Below, piece by piece: positions 10,040-22,250 of a stretch of DNA of 64,000 nt; the first letter of the stretch is position 1, and each line of letters begins with the position of its first letter. The stretch spans positions 3,596,001 to 3,660,000 of the forward strand of contig NZ_AP022610.1 of the NCBI RefSeq assembly GCF_010729665.1, read 5' to 3'. Below the pieces are notes generated by a model, which made no database searches, was not told where the DNA came from, and saw only the letters and a program-made list of their open reading frames with translations. The DNA comes from Mycolicibacterium madagascariense (lineage in GTDB: Bacteria; Actinomycetota; Actinomycetes; Mycobacteriales; Mycobacteriaceae). A program made the position numbers and the translations under genes.

Positions 10040-11136
10040 GCCGGTGCGCCGGGGGCCGGTGCCGGAGCGACCTGCGCGGCGGGCGGCGGGCCGGGCAGGA
10101 CCGAGACGCCGTCCATCGGAGCGGCGGGCGGCGCCGCGACGGCGGCAGGCGGGCCGGGGGCGGGCGGCACGGCCGCGGGCGGGGCGACCGGAGCCGGCAC
10201 CGGTGCCGCGACCGCGGCGGGCGGCGCGGCGGCGTCAGGCGCGGGGGCTGGTGCGGGAGCGGGCCCGGCCATGGCGGGCGCACCGGGTACCGGCGCACCG
10301 CCCGGAGGCACGACGGTCGCGGGCAGTGCCACCTCGGGGTTGGGCACCGCTGCCGGAGCCGGCGGCAGGTGCACCGTCACCTCACGCGGGTCCACGACGC
10401 GCGGGGCGGGCGGCGGCGGGGGCACCGGCGGACCGGGGTCGGGGATCGGGCTGTTCAGCGGAGGGGGCGGCACCCCCTGGGCCGGCTTGGGCGTACCGAC
10501 GACCAGCCAGTTCCCGGTCGGATCCTGCACCAGGTGCGCGGTGTCCCGGGACGGGATCATGCCGAGGTTGCGGGCGGCCTCGGCGAGCGCGGGCGCGGCC
10601 TGCGCTTCGAGCACGTCGCGCTCGAGGCCCTCCTTCTGTTGCAGCAGAGCCTGATTGACCTGCCGGGTGCGGCCCAGCTCGTAGGAACGCTCGGCCGCGT
10701 CGGTCGACAGCCACAGGGTGACGCCGAGGCCGACTCCCAGCGCGCCGATGACGAGCACCACGAACGGCACCCGGGTGACGAAACGGCGGGGGTCGAGCTC
10801 GATGGCCGCCAGCCTGGTGAGCAGCCGATCGCGCAGCGGCGGGCGAACGAGCTTCGGCGCCTTGGCCTTTCGCGCCTTGGCGCGAGCCTTGGCCTGGGCG
10901 GCGTTCTTGGGTCGCTTGGGCGCCTCGGTGGGCCGCGGCATGGGGCCGGTGTGCGGCCGCGAGTCCTCGGGGCGCGGCGGGCGCTGCTCGCGGGCCGACC
11001 GGCGAGGACGCGGGGGCGCCTCGACCGCGCGACGCCGGCCCGCCGCCTCGCGGGGCGTGCCCGCCGGGCGCGGGGTGCGTGGCGTGCGCACGCGGTCGTC
11101 GCTGGCGCGCACCGCTTCTCGTCGCTTGGCCATCAC
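10036..11136 (-). CDS. ftsL: FtsL-like divisome membrane protein with Pro/Ala-rich tail
   Basis: Bitopic protein in the ftsL position between rsmH and ftsI. A very basic, Arg/Lys/Pro-rich cytoplasmic part of about 120 residues is followed by one membrane segment (about 123-145) and a short coiled-coil-like stretch ([32 protein letters not shown] region), as in FtsL/DivIC. After about residue 215 comes a long exported low-complexity tail rich in Pro and Ala. The GTG at 11136 and the adjoining ATG at 11133 are both possible starts; either overlaps the rsmH stop. Assigned by position and topology, since FtsL sequences are poorly conserved. Confidence 0.88.
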   Translation of the reverse strand: MMAKRREAVRASDDRVRTPRTPRPAGTPREAAGRRRAVEAPPRPRRSAREQRPPRPEDSRPHTGPMPRPTEAPKRPKNAAQAKARAKARKAKAPKLVRPPLRDRLLTRLAAIELDPRRFVTRVPFVVLVIGALGVGLGVTLWLSTDAAERSYELGRTRQVNQALLQQKEGLERDVLEAQAAPALAEAARNLGMIPSRDTAHLVQDPTGNWLVVGTPKPAQGVPPPPLNSPIPDPGPPVPPPPPAPRVVDPREVTVHLPPAPAAVPNPEVALPATVVPPGGAPVPGAPAMAGPAPAPAPAPDAAAPPAAVAAPVPAPVAPPAAVPPAPGPPAAVAAPPAAPMDGVSVLPGPPPAAQVAPAPAPGAPA

Positions 11137-12266
11137 GAACCATCCCTTCTGACGGGAGCCTTCTCGCTCCTCGCGTCCGAAACCTTCTCCAGGGCCCGCA
11201 ACCGCACGGACGCGCTGCGCGGATTGACGTCGATCTCCTCGGCGCTCGCCTTCTCCGCACCGCGGGTCAGCGAGGTGAAGAGCGGTTCGTGGCCGGGTAG
11301 TTCGACGGGCAGTCCCGCGGGGGTGCGCGACGCCGTGGCAGTCGCGAACTCCCCCTTGACGATTCGGTCCTCCAGCGACTGGTAGGACATGACCACGATC
11401 CGGCCGCCCTCGCGCAGCGCCTCGAGCGCGGCGGGGACGGCGGCACGCAGGGAGTCCAGTTCGCCGTTCACCGCGGTGCGCAACGCCTGGAACGTGCGCT
11501 TGGCCGGGTGTCCGCCGGTCCGCCGGGCCGGTGCCGGGATCATGGCGTAGAGCACCTCGACCAGTTGGGACGTCGTCTGAAACGGCGTGTGGGCACGCCG
11601 CCGGACGATCTCGCCCGCGATGCGGCTGGCGAAGCGCTCCTCGCCGTACTCCTGCAGCAGCCGCGTCAAAGCCCGCTTGTCATAGGTGTTGACGATGTCG
11701 GCCGCCGTCAGCGGAGCGTCCTGGTCCATGCGCATGTCCAGTGGCGCGTCGTGGGAGTAGGAGAACCCACGCTCGGGACGGTCGAGTTGCATCGAGGAGA
11801 CCCCGAGGTCGAAGAGGGCGCCGTCCACGCGCGGTGCGTTCCGGTCGTCGCGGTCGGCCCAGAAGCCGTCGTAACGGGTGTGGACGAAGGTGACCCGGTC
11901 GCCGAAGGGCGCCAGCCGGTCGGCGGCGAGCGACAGCGCGGTCTGGTCGCGGTCCAGCCCGATGAGGTGCAGGCCGGACAGTTCGGTGAGGAAGCGTTCG
12001 GCGTGGCCGCCCGCGCCCAGCGTGGCGTCGACGAGGACGGCGCCGGACCCGTCGTCGGCGTGCCGGGTGAGCGCGGGGGTCAGCAGCTCGAGGCAGCGGT
12101 CCAGCAGAACGGGATCGTGCGGCTGGCGGTCAGGCATCGCAACACCCTCGAGGTGGGTGGCTGCCCCTGCATCGAGGTCCCTGTCCGAGGTCGCGGACCT
12201 GGCGTTGGGGAAGTACGCCAGGGCCGGTTCGGACAGAGGCCACGATGCACGGGCGGAGCCGGGCAC
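11133..12266 (-). CDS. rsmH: 16S rRNA (cytosine-1402-N4)-methyltransferase RsmH (MraW)
   Basis: SAM-dependent methyltransferase acting on C1402 of 16S rRNA. Recognised by [14 protein letters not shown] (SAM-binding), [31 protein letters not shown] and [11 protein letters not shown], all RsmH signatures. The start is uncertain. GTG 12266 retains the segment [18 protein letters not shown], which I recall in the M. tuberculosis protein; ATG 12314 would overlap mraZ; ATG 12137 would begin just before the conserved domain. Second gene of the dcw cluster, 22 bp after mraZ with the chosen start. Confidence 0.93.
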   Translation of the reverse strand: MPGSARASWPLSEPALAYFPNARSATSDRDLDAGAATHLEGVAMPDRQPHDPVLLDRCLELLTPALTRHADDGSGAVLVDATLGAGGHAERFLTELSGLHLIGLDRDQTALSLAADRLAPFGDRVTFVHTRYDGFWADRDDRNAPRVDGALFDLGVSSMQLDRPERGFSYSHDAPLDMRMDQDAPLTAADIVNTYDKRALTRLLQEYGEERFASRIAGEIVRRRAHTPFQTTSQLVEVLYAMIPAPARRTGGHPAKRTFQALRTAVNGELDSLRAAVPAALEALREGGRIVVMSYQSLEDRIVKGEFATATASRTPAGLPVELPGHEPLFTSLTRGAEKASAEEIDVNPRSASVRLRALEKVSDARSEKAPVRRDGS

Positions 12267-12288
12267 GGGGGCCGTCAGGACGGCCGGA

Positions 12289-12720
12289 TCAAATGATGTC
12301 GCGCAGGATGTCATCGCTGGCCGCGGAGAAGTTCTCTTCGTGGGTCTGCTGATACGCCTGCCAGGCTTGGGCGTCCCAGATCTCCAGGTACTCGATCGAA
12401 CCGATCACCACGCACTCCTTCGACAGCGAGGCGTACTGGCGGTGATCGGCCGACAGAGTGATCCGGCCCTGGGCGTCGGGATGCTGTTCGTCGGTCGCCG
12501 CGGCCAGGTATCGCAGGAATGCGCGTGCCTCCGGATTGCTACGCGATGCCTGTGACGCCCGTTCCGCGACCTTCTCGAATTCCGCTCGCGGATAGACGGC
12601 AAGGCTGTGGTCCTGGCCCTTGGTGACCATCAACCCCCCTGCCAGTGCGTCGCGGAACTTGGCGGGCAGCGTGAGCCGCCCCTTGTCGTCGAGCTTGGGC
12701 GTGTAGGTGCCGAGAAACAT
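12289..12720 (-). CDS. mraZ: Transcriptional regulator MraZ
   Basis: AbrB-fold DNA-binding protein that opens and autoregulates the dcw cluster. 143 residues, standard length, made of two tandem SpoVT/AbrB-like repeats ([16 protein letters not shown] near residue 9; [16 protein letters not shown] near residue 83). The ATG at 12720 is preferred over the in-frame GTG three codons upstream, because GGAGG lies 8 nt before the ATG and [11 protein letters not shown] is the conserved N-terminus. The operator at 12773-12797 is about 53 bp upstream. Confidence 0.97.
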   Translation of the reverse strand: MFLGTYTPKLDDKGRLTLPAKFRDALAGGLMVTKGQDHSLAVYPRAEFEKVAERASQASRSNPEARAFLRYLAAATDEQHPDAQGRITLSADHRQYASLSKECVVIGSIEYLEIWDAQAWQAYQQTHEENFSAASDDILRDII

Positions 12721-12772
12721 CCCCGCCACCTCCAGGAGCCCTGCTCACGGAGCTCCGGTCGCTCCGTTGTCA

Positions 12773-12797
12773 GCCACATTACCCCACGATCCCCCAC
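12773..12797 (-). promoter_or_regulatory. MraZ operator: three direct repeats
   Basis: On the minus strand the pentamer GTGGG/GTGGG/GTGGC recurs at an exact 10-bp period (complements at 12793-12797, 12783-12787 and 12773-12777). This matches the known MraZ target, G-rich repeats spaced by 5 nt, about 53-77 bp upstream of mraZ. The remaining bases between the mraZ start and the terminator at 13010 show no gene. Confidence 0.8.
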
Positions 12798-13009
12798 TTC
12801 GCGCCATTCCTTGGGGCAAGTTTGGGTCACGGCCCCACCCGGCACCACGATCGGGGCCTCCTCGGCGGTCGACGACGTGCGAATACGCCGTCCCCATCGA
12901 CGATCGCCCAGCTCAACGCCGGTCCGGGGCATGGTGGGGCGAGGTGGGGGACGACGGGGGTCCCGTTGGCGTCGCGGGGCGCTCACGGCGTGTCGCGAGC
13001 AAAGAAAAA

Positions 13010-13033
13010 GGGCAGCTCCGACAGGAGCTGCCC
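13010..13033 (-). terminator. Intrinsic terminator after the DUF3040 gene
   Basis: Perfect 10-bp stem (13010-13019 with 13024-13033), 4-nt loop, followed on the minus strand by TTTTTCTTT. It lies 18 bp past the DUF3040 stop and insulates the dcw promoter region from upstream transcription. A textbook U-tract terminator is uncommon in mycobacteria. Confidence 0.9.
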
Positions 13034-13050
13034 TCGTCGTCCCGAAGGAC

Positions 13051-13452
13051 CTATTCCTCGAACCTGCGCCGGAACCTCTCCTCCATCCGGCTGGAGAACG
13101 AATTGTTGCCCTTGGCCCGCTTCTGCCGGGCCGAACCCTGCTCGGGCGCGTTGCCCTCGCGGGCGCCGGCCACGCGCGGGCCGGTGATCGCGAAGACCAC
13201 CCCACCGAACATGATCACGAACCCGATCACGCTGACGATGAGGAAGGCGTGGTTCACGTTGGCGTAGAACGGCACACCGGCGACCAGGAGACCGAGACCG
13301 ACCAGGAACAGCACCGCACCCTGGAGACGACGCCGCGCCGACGGCGCCCGGAGGTTCCCACCGCGAACGCTCGAGGCGAACTTGGGATCCTCGGCATAAA
13401 GTGCGCTCTCGATCTGGTCGAGCATGCGCTGCTCATGATCGGAGAGTGGCAT
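13051..13452 (-). CDS. DUF3040 small membrane protein
   Basis: 133-residue conserved actinobacterial membrane protein of unknown function, counterpart of Rv2169c as remembered. The N-terminus MPLSDHEQRMLDQIE is the DUF3040 signature; two membrane segments (about 44-63 and 69-90) are followed by a basic C-terminus ending RFRRRFEE. GGGAGG lies 5 nt before the ATG. Divergent from the GNAT gene and closed by the intrinsic terminator at 13010-13033. Confidence 0.9.
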   Translation of the reverse strand: MPLSDHEQRMLDQIESALYAEDPKFASSVRGGNLRAPSARRRLQGAVLFLVGLGLLVAGVPFYANVNHAFLIVSVIGFVIMFGGVVFAITGPRVAGAREGNAPEQGSARQKRAKGNNSFSSRMEERFRRRFEE

Positions 13453-13479
13453 CCGCGCCTCCCATGGTGCGTCCTGCTG

Positions 13480-13531
13480 CGGCCGCGAACCGCGGCCGTG
13501 CGTTCGAAGTACGTACTCCCGCGTTTGCGGG
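13480..13531. repeat. Cluster of short inverted repeats in a divergent promoter region
   Basis: Three adjacent dyads: 8-bp arms with a 3-nt loop (13480-13498), a perfect 10-bp palindrome AGTACGTACT (13508-13517), and a CCCGC-GTTT-GCGGG hairpin (about 13518-13531). They lie in the untranslated leader of the DUF3040 gene and upstream of the acetyltransferase. Their function is not known; they could be an operator or a structured leader. Confidence 0.5.
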
Positions 13532-13681
13532 GCACCCGATCACAATGATACGAGCAGAATCTGACGCGTACCACCTAGTTCGATGCCCGATTGTAGTTGG
13601 TGGCCCGCCGGTGGTCAGATGCGACATCGCTGACCTGATAATGACGTCGACTCCCCCATCCGCGCGAAGGGCACCAAGAGG

Positions 13682-14278
13682 TTGGCCACGTTCCTCATCG
13701 ACCTGTCACCCGGCGACATGCAGCGCCGCCTCGGGGACGCCCTCGGCATCTACGTCGAGGCCATGCACTACCCCCGCGGCACCGAGGACCAGCGCGCCTC
13801 GATGTGGCTCGAGCACACTCGCCGCACGGGGTGGTCGTGCGTCGCCGCCGTCGAGGTACCCGACGCCGGGGATGACGACCCGGGACCCGACCTGGCGGCC
13901 GCGCCCATGCTCGGCGTGGCCTACGGCTACTGCGGCGCCCCAGACCAGTGGTGGCAGCAGCAGGTCGTGCAGGGCCTCGAACGCGGCGGGACCGAGCGGG
14001 CGCGCATCGCCGACCTGATGAACAGCTACTTCGAGCTGACCGAGCTGCACATCCACCCCCGGGCGCAGGGCCGCGGCCTCGGCGAGGCGCTCGCGCGACG
14101 CCTGCTATCCGGTCGCACCGAGCCCCACGTGCTGCTCTCGACGCCGGAGATCAACGGCGAGGCCAACCGGGCCTGGCGCCTCTACCGTCGCCTCGGGTTC
14201 ACCGACGTGATCCGCGGCTACCACTTCGCCGGTGACCCGCGGCCGTTCGCGATCCTCGGCAGGGAACTGCCGCTGTGA
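13682..14278 (+). CDS. GNAT-family acetyltransferase (Rv2170-like)
   Basis: 198-residue GNAT acyltransferase. The acetyl-CoA-binding motif appears as HIHPRAQGRGLGEALARRLL (about 122-141), followed by NRAWRLYRRLGF and GDPRPFAILGR. From memory the M. tuberculosis orthologue Rv2170 is a lysine acetyltransferase reported to act on isocitrate dehydrogenase; the substrate here is inferred. The TTG at 13682 is the only initiation codon between the upstream in-frame stop and the conserved FLIDL start. Its 3' end overlaps lppM (GTGA). Confidence 0.88.
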   Translation: MATFLIDLSPGDMQRRLGDALGIYVEAMHYPRGTEDQRASMWLEHTRRTGWSCVAAVEVPDAGDDDPGPDLAAAPMLGVAYGYCGAPDQWWQQQVVQGLERGGTERARIADLMNSYFELTELHIHPRAQGRGLGEALARRLLSGRTEPHVLLSTPEINGEANRAWRLYRRLGFTDVIRGYHFAGDPRPFAILGRELPL

Positions 14279-14979
14279 CGAGGACGATCTGGCACCATGT
14301 CGGGGTGCCACACCGCCGCAAACGCCTGATCGCGATGCTCCTGCTGGCGGTGCTGGCGCCCATGATCGCGGGCTGCGTGCGGGTGCACGCCTCCCTCACC
14401 GTCTCCCCCGACGACCACGTGTCCGGACAGATCATCGCGGCGGCGAAGGCCAAGGACTCCAACGACAAGGGCCCGCAGCTGCTCAACAGCCTGCCCTTCA
14501 GCGACAAGGTGTCGGTGACGCCCTACGCCCAGGACGATTACGTCGGGTCGCAGGCGGTGTTCTCCGACCTGACCTTCTCCGAACTCCCGCAGCTGGCGAA
14601 CATGAACAACGACGCCGCGGGCGTCGACGTCTCGCTGCGCCGCGCCGGTGACCTGGTGATCCTCGAGGGCCGCGCCGACCTGACGTCCCTCAACGACCCC
14701 GACGCCGACGTCTCGCTCAACGTGTCCTTCCCCGGTGACGTCACGTCGACCAACGGGCAGCAGGTCGCCTCCGACACCGTGCAGTGGACGCTCAAACCCG
14801 GCGTCGTGAGCACGATGAACGCCCAGGCCCGCTACACCGACCCCAGCGCACGGTCCTTCACGGGTGCGGCCATCTGGCTGGCCGTCGCCGCGTTCGTGGT
14901 CGCGGGCATCATCGGCGGCGTGGCGTGGGCGAGTCGCGACCGCCAACCCGTGCTGGCCAATCCGCACGAGCCGCGCTGA
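14275..14979 (+). CDS. lppM: Lipoprotein LppM
   Basis: Predicted lipoprotein of 234 residues: basic N-terminus, hydrophobic stretch and lipobox LAPMIAGC (Cys about residue 34), a beta-rich exported domain, and a C-terminal membrane segment (AAIWLAVAAFVVAGIIGG region) with a short tail. Counterpart of Rv2171, linked in the literature to phagosome maturation; no enzymatic motif is visible. GTG 14275 overlaps the acetyltransferase stop; GTG 14305 is an alternative that still keeps the lipobox. Confidence 0.9.
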   Translation: MTRTIWHHVGVPHRRKRLIAMLLLAVLAPMIAGCVRVHASLTVSPDDHVSGQIIAAAKAKDSNDKGPQLLNSLPFSDKVSVTPYAQDDYVGSQAVFSDLTFSELPQLANMNNDAAGVDVSLRRAGDLVILEGRADLTSLNDPDADVSLNVSFPGDVTSTNGQQVASDTVQWTLKPGVVSTMNAQARYTDPSARSFTGAAIWLAVAAFVVAGIIGGVAWASRDRQPVLANPHEPR

Positions 14980-15049
14980 CGGCCCGGCCACCCTGACTTG
15001 CGGCGAACCCGTCGCCACGCTCTAGTGTGAAGACGTTCTCGGGAAGTGA

Positions 15050-16156
<1,107 letters not shown>

Positions 16157-16170
16157 GGTCGGGATCGACG

Positions 16171-17700
16171 ATGACGACGCCACCGGTGACCGCCCAACCG
16201 ACCCGCTCCCGCGGCGACCACGTGTCGCGGCTGGCCCGATTCGCGATCTCGACGGACGGCAGGCCCGCCCTGCTGGGCTGCGCGGGCGCGGCGCTCATCA
16301 CCCTCGGCGGGCTCGGCGCGGGGAGCACCCGCCTGCACGACCCCCTCCTGGAGTCGCTGCAGCTGTCGTGGCTGCGCTTCGGCCACGGGCTGGTCGTCTC
16401 GTCGGTGCTGCTGTGGTGCGGGGTGGCGGCGATGCTGGCCGCGTGGCTGTGGCTCGGTCGCCGCGTCGTGGACCGCTCGGCCACGACGTACACGATGCTC
16501 GCGACGACGGGCTTCTGGCTCACGCCGCTACTGCTGAGCGTCCCCGTCTTCAGCCGCGACACCTACTCCTACCTGGCGCAGGGCGCGCTGCTGCGCGACG
16601 GTTTCGACCCCTACCTCGTCGGACCGGTCGAGAACGCCAACACGCTGCTCGACAACGTCAGCCCGATCTGGACCACCACCACCGCCCCCTATGGACCGGT
16701 CTTCATCCTCGTCGCGAAATTCGTGACGATGGCCGTCGGCAACCACGTCATCGAGGGCACCATGCTGCTGCGGCTGTGCATGCTGCCCGGGCTCGTCATG
16801 CTGATCTGGGCGGCGCCCCGGGTCGCCCGGCACGTGGGCGCCAACGGGCCTGCCGCACTGTGGATCTGCGTGCTCAACCCGCTGGTGATCATCCATCTGA
16901 TGGGCGGCGTCCACAACGAGATGCTGATGGTCGGCCTGATGATGGCCGCCATCGCACTCACGCTGCAGGACCGACCGGTGTGGGGCGTCGGGCTCATCGC
17001 CATCGCGGTCGCGGTCAAGGCGACCGCGGGCATCGCGCTGCCGTTCATGGTGTGGATGTGGATGCGCCGGTTGCGCGACGACCGCGGTCTCAGCGGCGCC
17101 AAGGCCTTTGGCGTCGCGACGGCGGCGTCGCTGCTGATCTTCGTGGTGGTCTTCGCCGTCGTGTCGTGGCTGGCCGGCGTCGGGCTCGGGTGGCTGACGG
17201 CGCTGGCGGGCTCGGTCAAGATCATCAACTGGCTCACCATCCCCACGGCCGTCGCCAACGTGACCAACGCGGTCGGCGGGCTGTTCTTCCCCGTCAACTT
17301 CTATGCGGTGCTCGACGTCGCCCGCGTGGTCGGCGTGGGAATCATCGCCATCTCACTTCCCTTGCTGTGGTGGAGGTTTCGCCACGACGACCGGGAAGCG
17401 CTCACCGGCATCGCGCTCGCGATGCTCGTCGTCGTGCTGTTCGTGCCCGCCGCCCTGCCCTGGTATTACACGTGGCCGCTGGCGGTCCTGTCCGCGCTGG
17501 CACAGAGCCGACGGGCGGTGGCGGCCGTCGCCGGCTTCTCGACGTGGATCATGGTGATCTTCAAACCCGATGGCTCCCACGGCATGTACTCGTGGCTGCA
17601 GGTCGGGCTGGCGACGGCCTGCGCGGCGGCGGCCTGGTACTCGCTGGCGACGTCCCCGGAGCGGGCCGACGCCGACGCGGCGACGGTCGACGCTCAGTAG
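16171..17700 (+). CDS. mptA: Alpha-(1->6)-mannosyltransferase MptA
   Basis: Polytopic GT-C mannosyltransferase that elongates the mannan core of lipomannan/lipoarabinomannan on the periplasmic face, using polyprenyl-phosphomannose. 509 residues with about 12 membrane segments; the first periplasmic loop carries FSRDTYSYLAQGALL, the GT-C acidic motif. The frame is open upstream into idsA2 DNA, but ATG 16171, 14 bp after the idsA2 stop, begins the conserved N-terminus. The 3' end overlaps the convergent regulator gene by 7 bp. Confidence 0.93.
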   Translation: MTTPPVTAQPTRSRGDHVSRLARFAISTDGRPALLGCAGAALITLGGLGAGSTRLHDPLLESLQLSWLRFGHGLVVSSVLLWCGVAAMLAAWLWLGRRVVDRSATTYTMLATTGFWLTPLLLSVPVFSRDTYSYLAQGALLRDGFDPYLVGPVENANTLLDNVSPIWTTTTAPYGPVFILVAKFVTMAVGNHVIEGTMLLRLCMLPGLVMLIWAAPRVARHVGANGPAALWICVLNPLVIIHLMGGVHNEMLMVGLMMAAIALTLQDRPVWGVGLIAIAVAVKATAGIALPFMVWMWMRRLRDDRGLSGAKAFGVATAASLLIFVVVFAVVSWLAGVGLGWLTALAGSVKIINWLTIPTAVANVTNAVGGLFFPVNFYAVLDVARVVGVGIIAISLPLLWWRFRHDDREALTGIALAMLVVVLFVPAALPWYYTWPLAVLSALAQSRRAVAAVAGFSTWIMVIFKPDGSHGMYSWLQVGLATACAAAAWYSLATSPERADADAATVDAQ

Positions 17701-18095
17701 GCCATGGCCTGGGCGCGCCGCACCACCTCGCGGGCCTGATGGGAGTGCAGCGCGTCGACCGGCCTGGCGTTGGCGCGGGTCTCGGTCGAACCGTCTCGGC
17801 TGATGGTCAGCGATGCGTCGGGAGTGAACAACCACCGCACGATCTCGGTCTCGCCGTAACCACCGTCGTGCAGGACGACCAGCAACCCGGGCAGGCTGCG
17901 GACGACCTGGCTGCCGTCGAAGAAGATCTGCGGTACCACCAGCACGCCGTTGCGGAGCACGCCGATCAGGTGCTTCTGCCGTAGCTGCTGATGCACCTTG
18001 GTGACGGGCACGCCGAGAATGGACGCGACGGTGGGGAGGTCGTAGACGGCTTCGTCGGGGTCGAGGATGTCGTCCGCGGCCGGAATGGTGCTCAC
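17694..18095 (-). CDS. DNA-binding regulator, PknL partner (Rv2175c-like)
   Basis: Winged-helix DNA-binding protein of 133 residues (YDLPTVASILGVPVTKVHQQLRQ is the helix-turn-helix region). From memory Rv2175c is a phosphorylation substrate of PknL, which fits the divergent pairing. GTG 18095 is chosen because TAGACT lies exactly 7 nt upstream; the longer GTG start at 18116 would run through that promoter. The C-terminus ARPVDALHSHQAREVVRRAQAMAY is strongly conserved. Confidence 0.9.
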   Translation of the reverse strand: MSTIPAADDILDPDEAVYDLPTVASILGVPVTKVHQQLRQKHLIGVLRNGVLVVPQIFFDGSQVVRSLPGLLVVLHDGGYGETEIVRWLFTPDASLTISRDGSTETRANARPVDALHSHQAREVVRRAQAMAY

Positions 18096-18102
18096 CGGGC
18101 CA

Positions 18103-18112
18103 AGTCTAAGAT
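18103..18112. promoter_or_regulatory. Overlapping divergent -10 boxes, Rv2175c-like gene and pknL
   Basis: The 10 bp AGTCTAAGAT hold two opposed -10 boxes. TAGACT on the minus strand (18108-18103) is 7 nt before GTG 18095; TAAGAT on the plus strand (18107-18112) is 6 nt before GTG 18119. They share two base pairs. Both spacings fit leaderless transcription, so RNA polymerase could probably serve only one direction at a time. Confidence 0.7.
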
Positions 18113-18118
18113 GCACGC

Positions 18119-19309
18119 GTGGATGCCAGCCAGCGTTCGGACCCGCTCGTGGGTCTCGTGTTGGACCGGCGCTACCGGATCGACGCCATGATCGCGACCG
18201 GCGGCATGTCCTCGGTGTACCGGGGGCTCGATCTGCGGCTGGACCGGCCGGTGGCGTGCAAGGTCATGGACTCCCGGTACGCGGGCGATCAGCAGTTCCT
18301 GGCCCGGTTCCAGCGCGAGGCCCGTGCGGTCGCGCGGTTGAAGGACCCCGGCCTGGTCGCCGTGTACGACCAGGGCCTCGACGGCCACCATCCCTTCCTG
18401 ATCATGGAACTCATCGAGGGCGGCACGCTGCGCGAACTGCTGCGCGAGCGCGGCCCCATGCCCCCGCACGCGGTCGCCGCCGTGCTCGCACCCATCCTGG
18501 GTGGCCTCGCCGCCGCGCACCGGGCCGGCCTGGTGCACCGCGACGTCAAGCCCGAGAACGTGCTGATCTCCGACGACGGGGAGGTCAAGATCGCCGACTT
18601 CGGCCTGGTGCGCGCGGTCGCCGAGGCGAAGGTCACCTCGACCAGCGTCATCCTCGGCACCGCGGCGTACCTGTCGCCCGAGCAGGTCGGCACCGGGGAC
18701 GCCGGACCGGGCAGCGACGTCTACGGCGTGGGGATCCTCGCCTACGAATTGCTCACCGGCAGCACGCCTTTCGACGGTGACAGTGCTCTCGCCGTCGCCT
18801 ACCAGCGGATGGACCACGACGTGCCCCCGCCGAGTGCGGCGATCGCGGGCGTCCCACCCCAGTTCGACGAACTGGTGCGGCGGGCGACGCGGCGCTCCCC
18901 GGAGCAGCGCTACCCCGATGCGGCGGTGATGGCGGCGGACCTGCAGGCCATCGTCGAGGAACTGGGCCTGCCGCCGTTCCGGGTGCCCGCGCCGCAGAAC
19001 TCCGCTCAGCACGCCGCCGCGACCGCCCTTCACAGCCGGATGGGACCCGACGACGGCGACCACCGGATGCCCGCTCCCCCGCCGCGGCAGCACACCCGGG
19101 CGATGACGCGTGGACCCGAGGACTGGGGAAGCACCGAGAATCGTTCGGCGGCAAGTCATTTCGCGGGCATCGCGATCGACGAGCTGGAGTGGGCGAGGCA
19201 GCGCAGTCGCCGCATCGTGCTGTTCTGGCTGGTCGGCATCCTCACGCTGACCGCGTTGGTCGCCGCCGGGGCGTGGACCCTGGGCAGCAACCTGCAGGGA
19301 CTGATCTGA
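18119..19309 (+). CDS. pknL: Serine/threonine protein kinase PknL
   Basis: Membrane-anchored Ser/Thr kinase, 396 residues. The kinase domain (about 20-280) has a Gly-rich loop GGMSSVYRG, Lys48 in VACKV, HRDVKPEN with Asp142, DFG at 160-162 and an activation loop with Thr173 and Thr175 (KVTSTSVILGTAAY). A juxtamembrane linker leads to one membrane segment at about 368-390 with almost no exterior domain. Probably phosphorylates the divergent DNA-binding protein. GTG 18119 is set by the -10 box 6 nt upstream. Confidence 0.95.
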   Translation: MDASQRSDPLVGLVLDRRYRIDAMIATGGMSSVYRGLDLRLDRPVACKVMDSRYAGDQQFLARFQREARAVARLKDPGLVAVYDQGLDGHHPFLIMELIEGGTLRELLRERGPMPPHAVAAVLAPILGGLAAAHRAGLVHRDVKPENVLISDDGEVKIADFGLVRAVAEAKVTSTSVILGTAAYLSPEQVGTGDAGPGSDVYGVGILAYELLTGSTPFDGDSALAVAYQRMDHDVPPPSAAIAGVPPQFDELVRRATRRSPEQRYPDAAVMAADLQAIVEELGLPPFRVPAPQNSAQHAAATALHSRMGPDDGDHRMPAPPPRQHTRAMTRGPEDWGSTENRSAASHFAGIAIDELEWARQRSRRIVLFWLVGILTLTALVAAGAWTLGSNLQGLI

Positions 19310-19312
19310 GCG

Positions 19313-21296
<1,984 letters not shown>

Positions 21297-21297
<1 letters not shown>

Positions 21298-22166
21298 CAG
21301 GCCGCTTCCGTCGCCGGCGCGGGCGCCGGGTGGATCTCCCGGTCGAGCTGAGCGTTGACCTCGTGGACGTCGGGGAAGTGCGGTTCGCCGGCGATGACGT
21401 GCTGCACCCACAGCTTGGCCTGGACGACGGGCCGACGCTGGCGTCGCTCCCGCTCCAGTGCGCGATGCATCTTGCGCGGCCGCTTCCCGTACCGCCACCG
21501 CGCCCACGGCGCGTGGGGCCGGGACAACCGGACGGCGCCGACGAACAGCAACGGCGTGATGAACATCCCCACCAGCCCGGTCCAGACCTTGCCCTTGAGC
21601 AGCACCACCACCGCCAATAACAGGGTGAGCGACGCGATGCCGACCACCGTCGCCCTGGCCAGCAACGTCTGATCCTCCCGCCAGATGTCGATGTCGAAGA
21701 ACGACAGCGGGTTGAAGCCGAGGATCAGCAGTCCCGCCACCGCGACGGCAGCGAACACCGCGTCCACCGAGGTGCGACCGTCCTCGGACCAGTAGACGTC
21801 CTGCAGGTGCAGGATCAGCGCGAACTCGTCGAGCACCAGTGCGGCGCCCATGCCGAAGACGATTGCGGCGGCTGTGAATTCACCCACACCGCCGTCGACT
21901 GCGAGGGTGACCATGGTTACCCCGGAGATCATGACGAGGACGACGCCGATCACCGCATGGTGGATGTGCACGGTGCCGTGGCCCATGTTGCGCGGCTGCC
22001 ACCACTTGGGCGGCGTGGCGCTGTTCGCGTTGTGGCGGATGTACCGGACGATGGTGCGGGTCACCAGGAACGTCAGCAGGAACGAGATCAGGCACCACAG
22101 CAGCGGCAATCGGCCGGGCGGGATGCCCAGGTCGAGTCCGAAGTCGAACTTCCAATCGTCGAACAC
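21297..22166 (-). CDS. Conserved integral membrane protein (Rv2180c-like)
   Basis: Membrane protein of about 289 residues with about seven hydrophobic segments and a long basic C-terminal tail ([22 protein letters not shown] region). His-rich loop [11 protein letters not shown] near residue 65. No enzyme family recognised. GTG 22166 is preferred because TAAGTT (22178-22173) lies 6 nt upstream; TTG 22172 is two codons longer and would fall inside that promoter spacing. Divergent from the mannosyltransferase gene. Confidence 0.85.
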
Positions 22167-22250
22167 CCGCAAAACTTACGCCGACCGGTGCGCGTCGCGG
22201 AGCGGATGGTCCCCGACTCGCCGAACCGCACCGATACTCTTGACCGCGAC

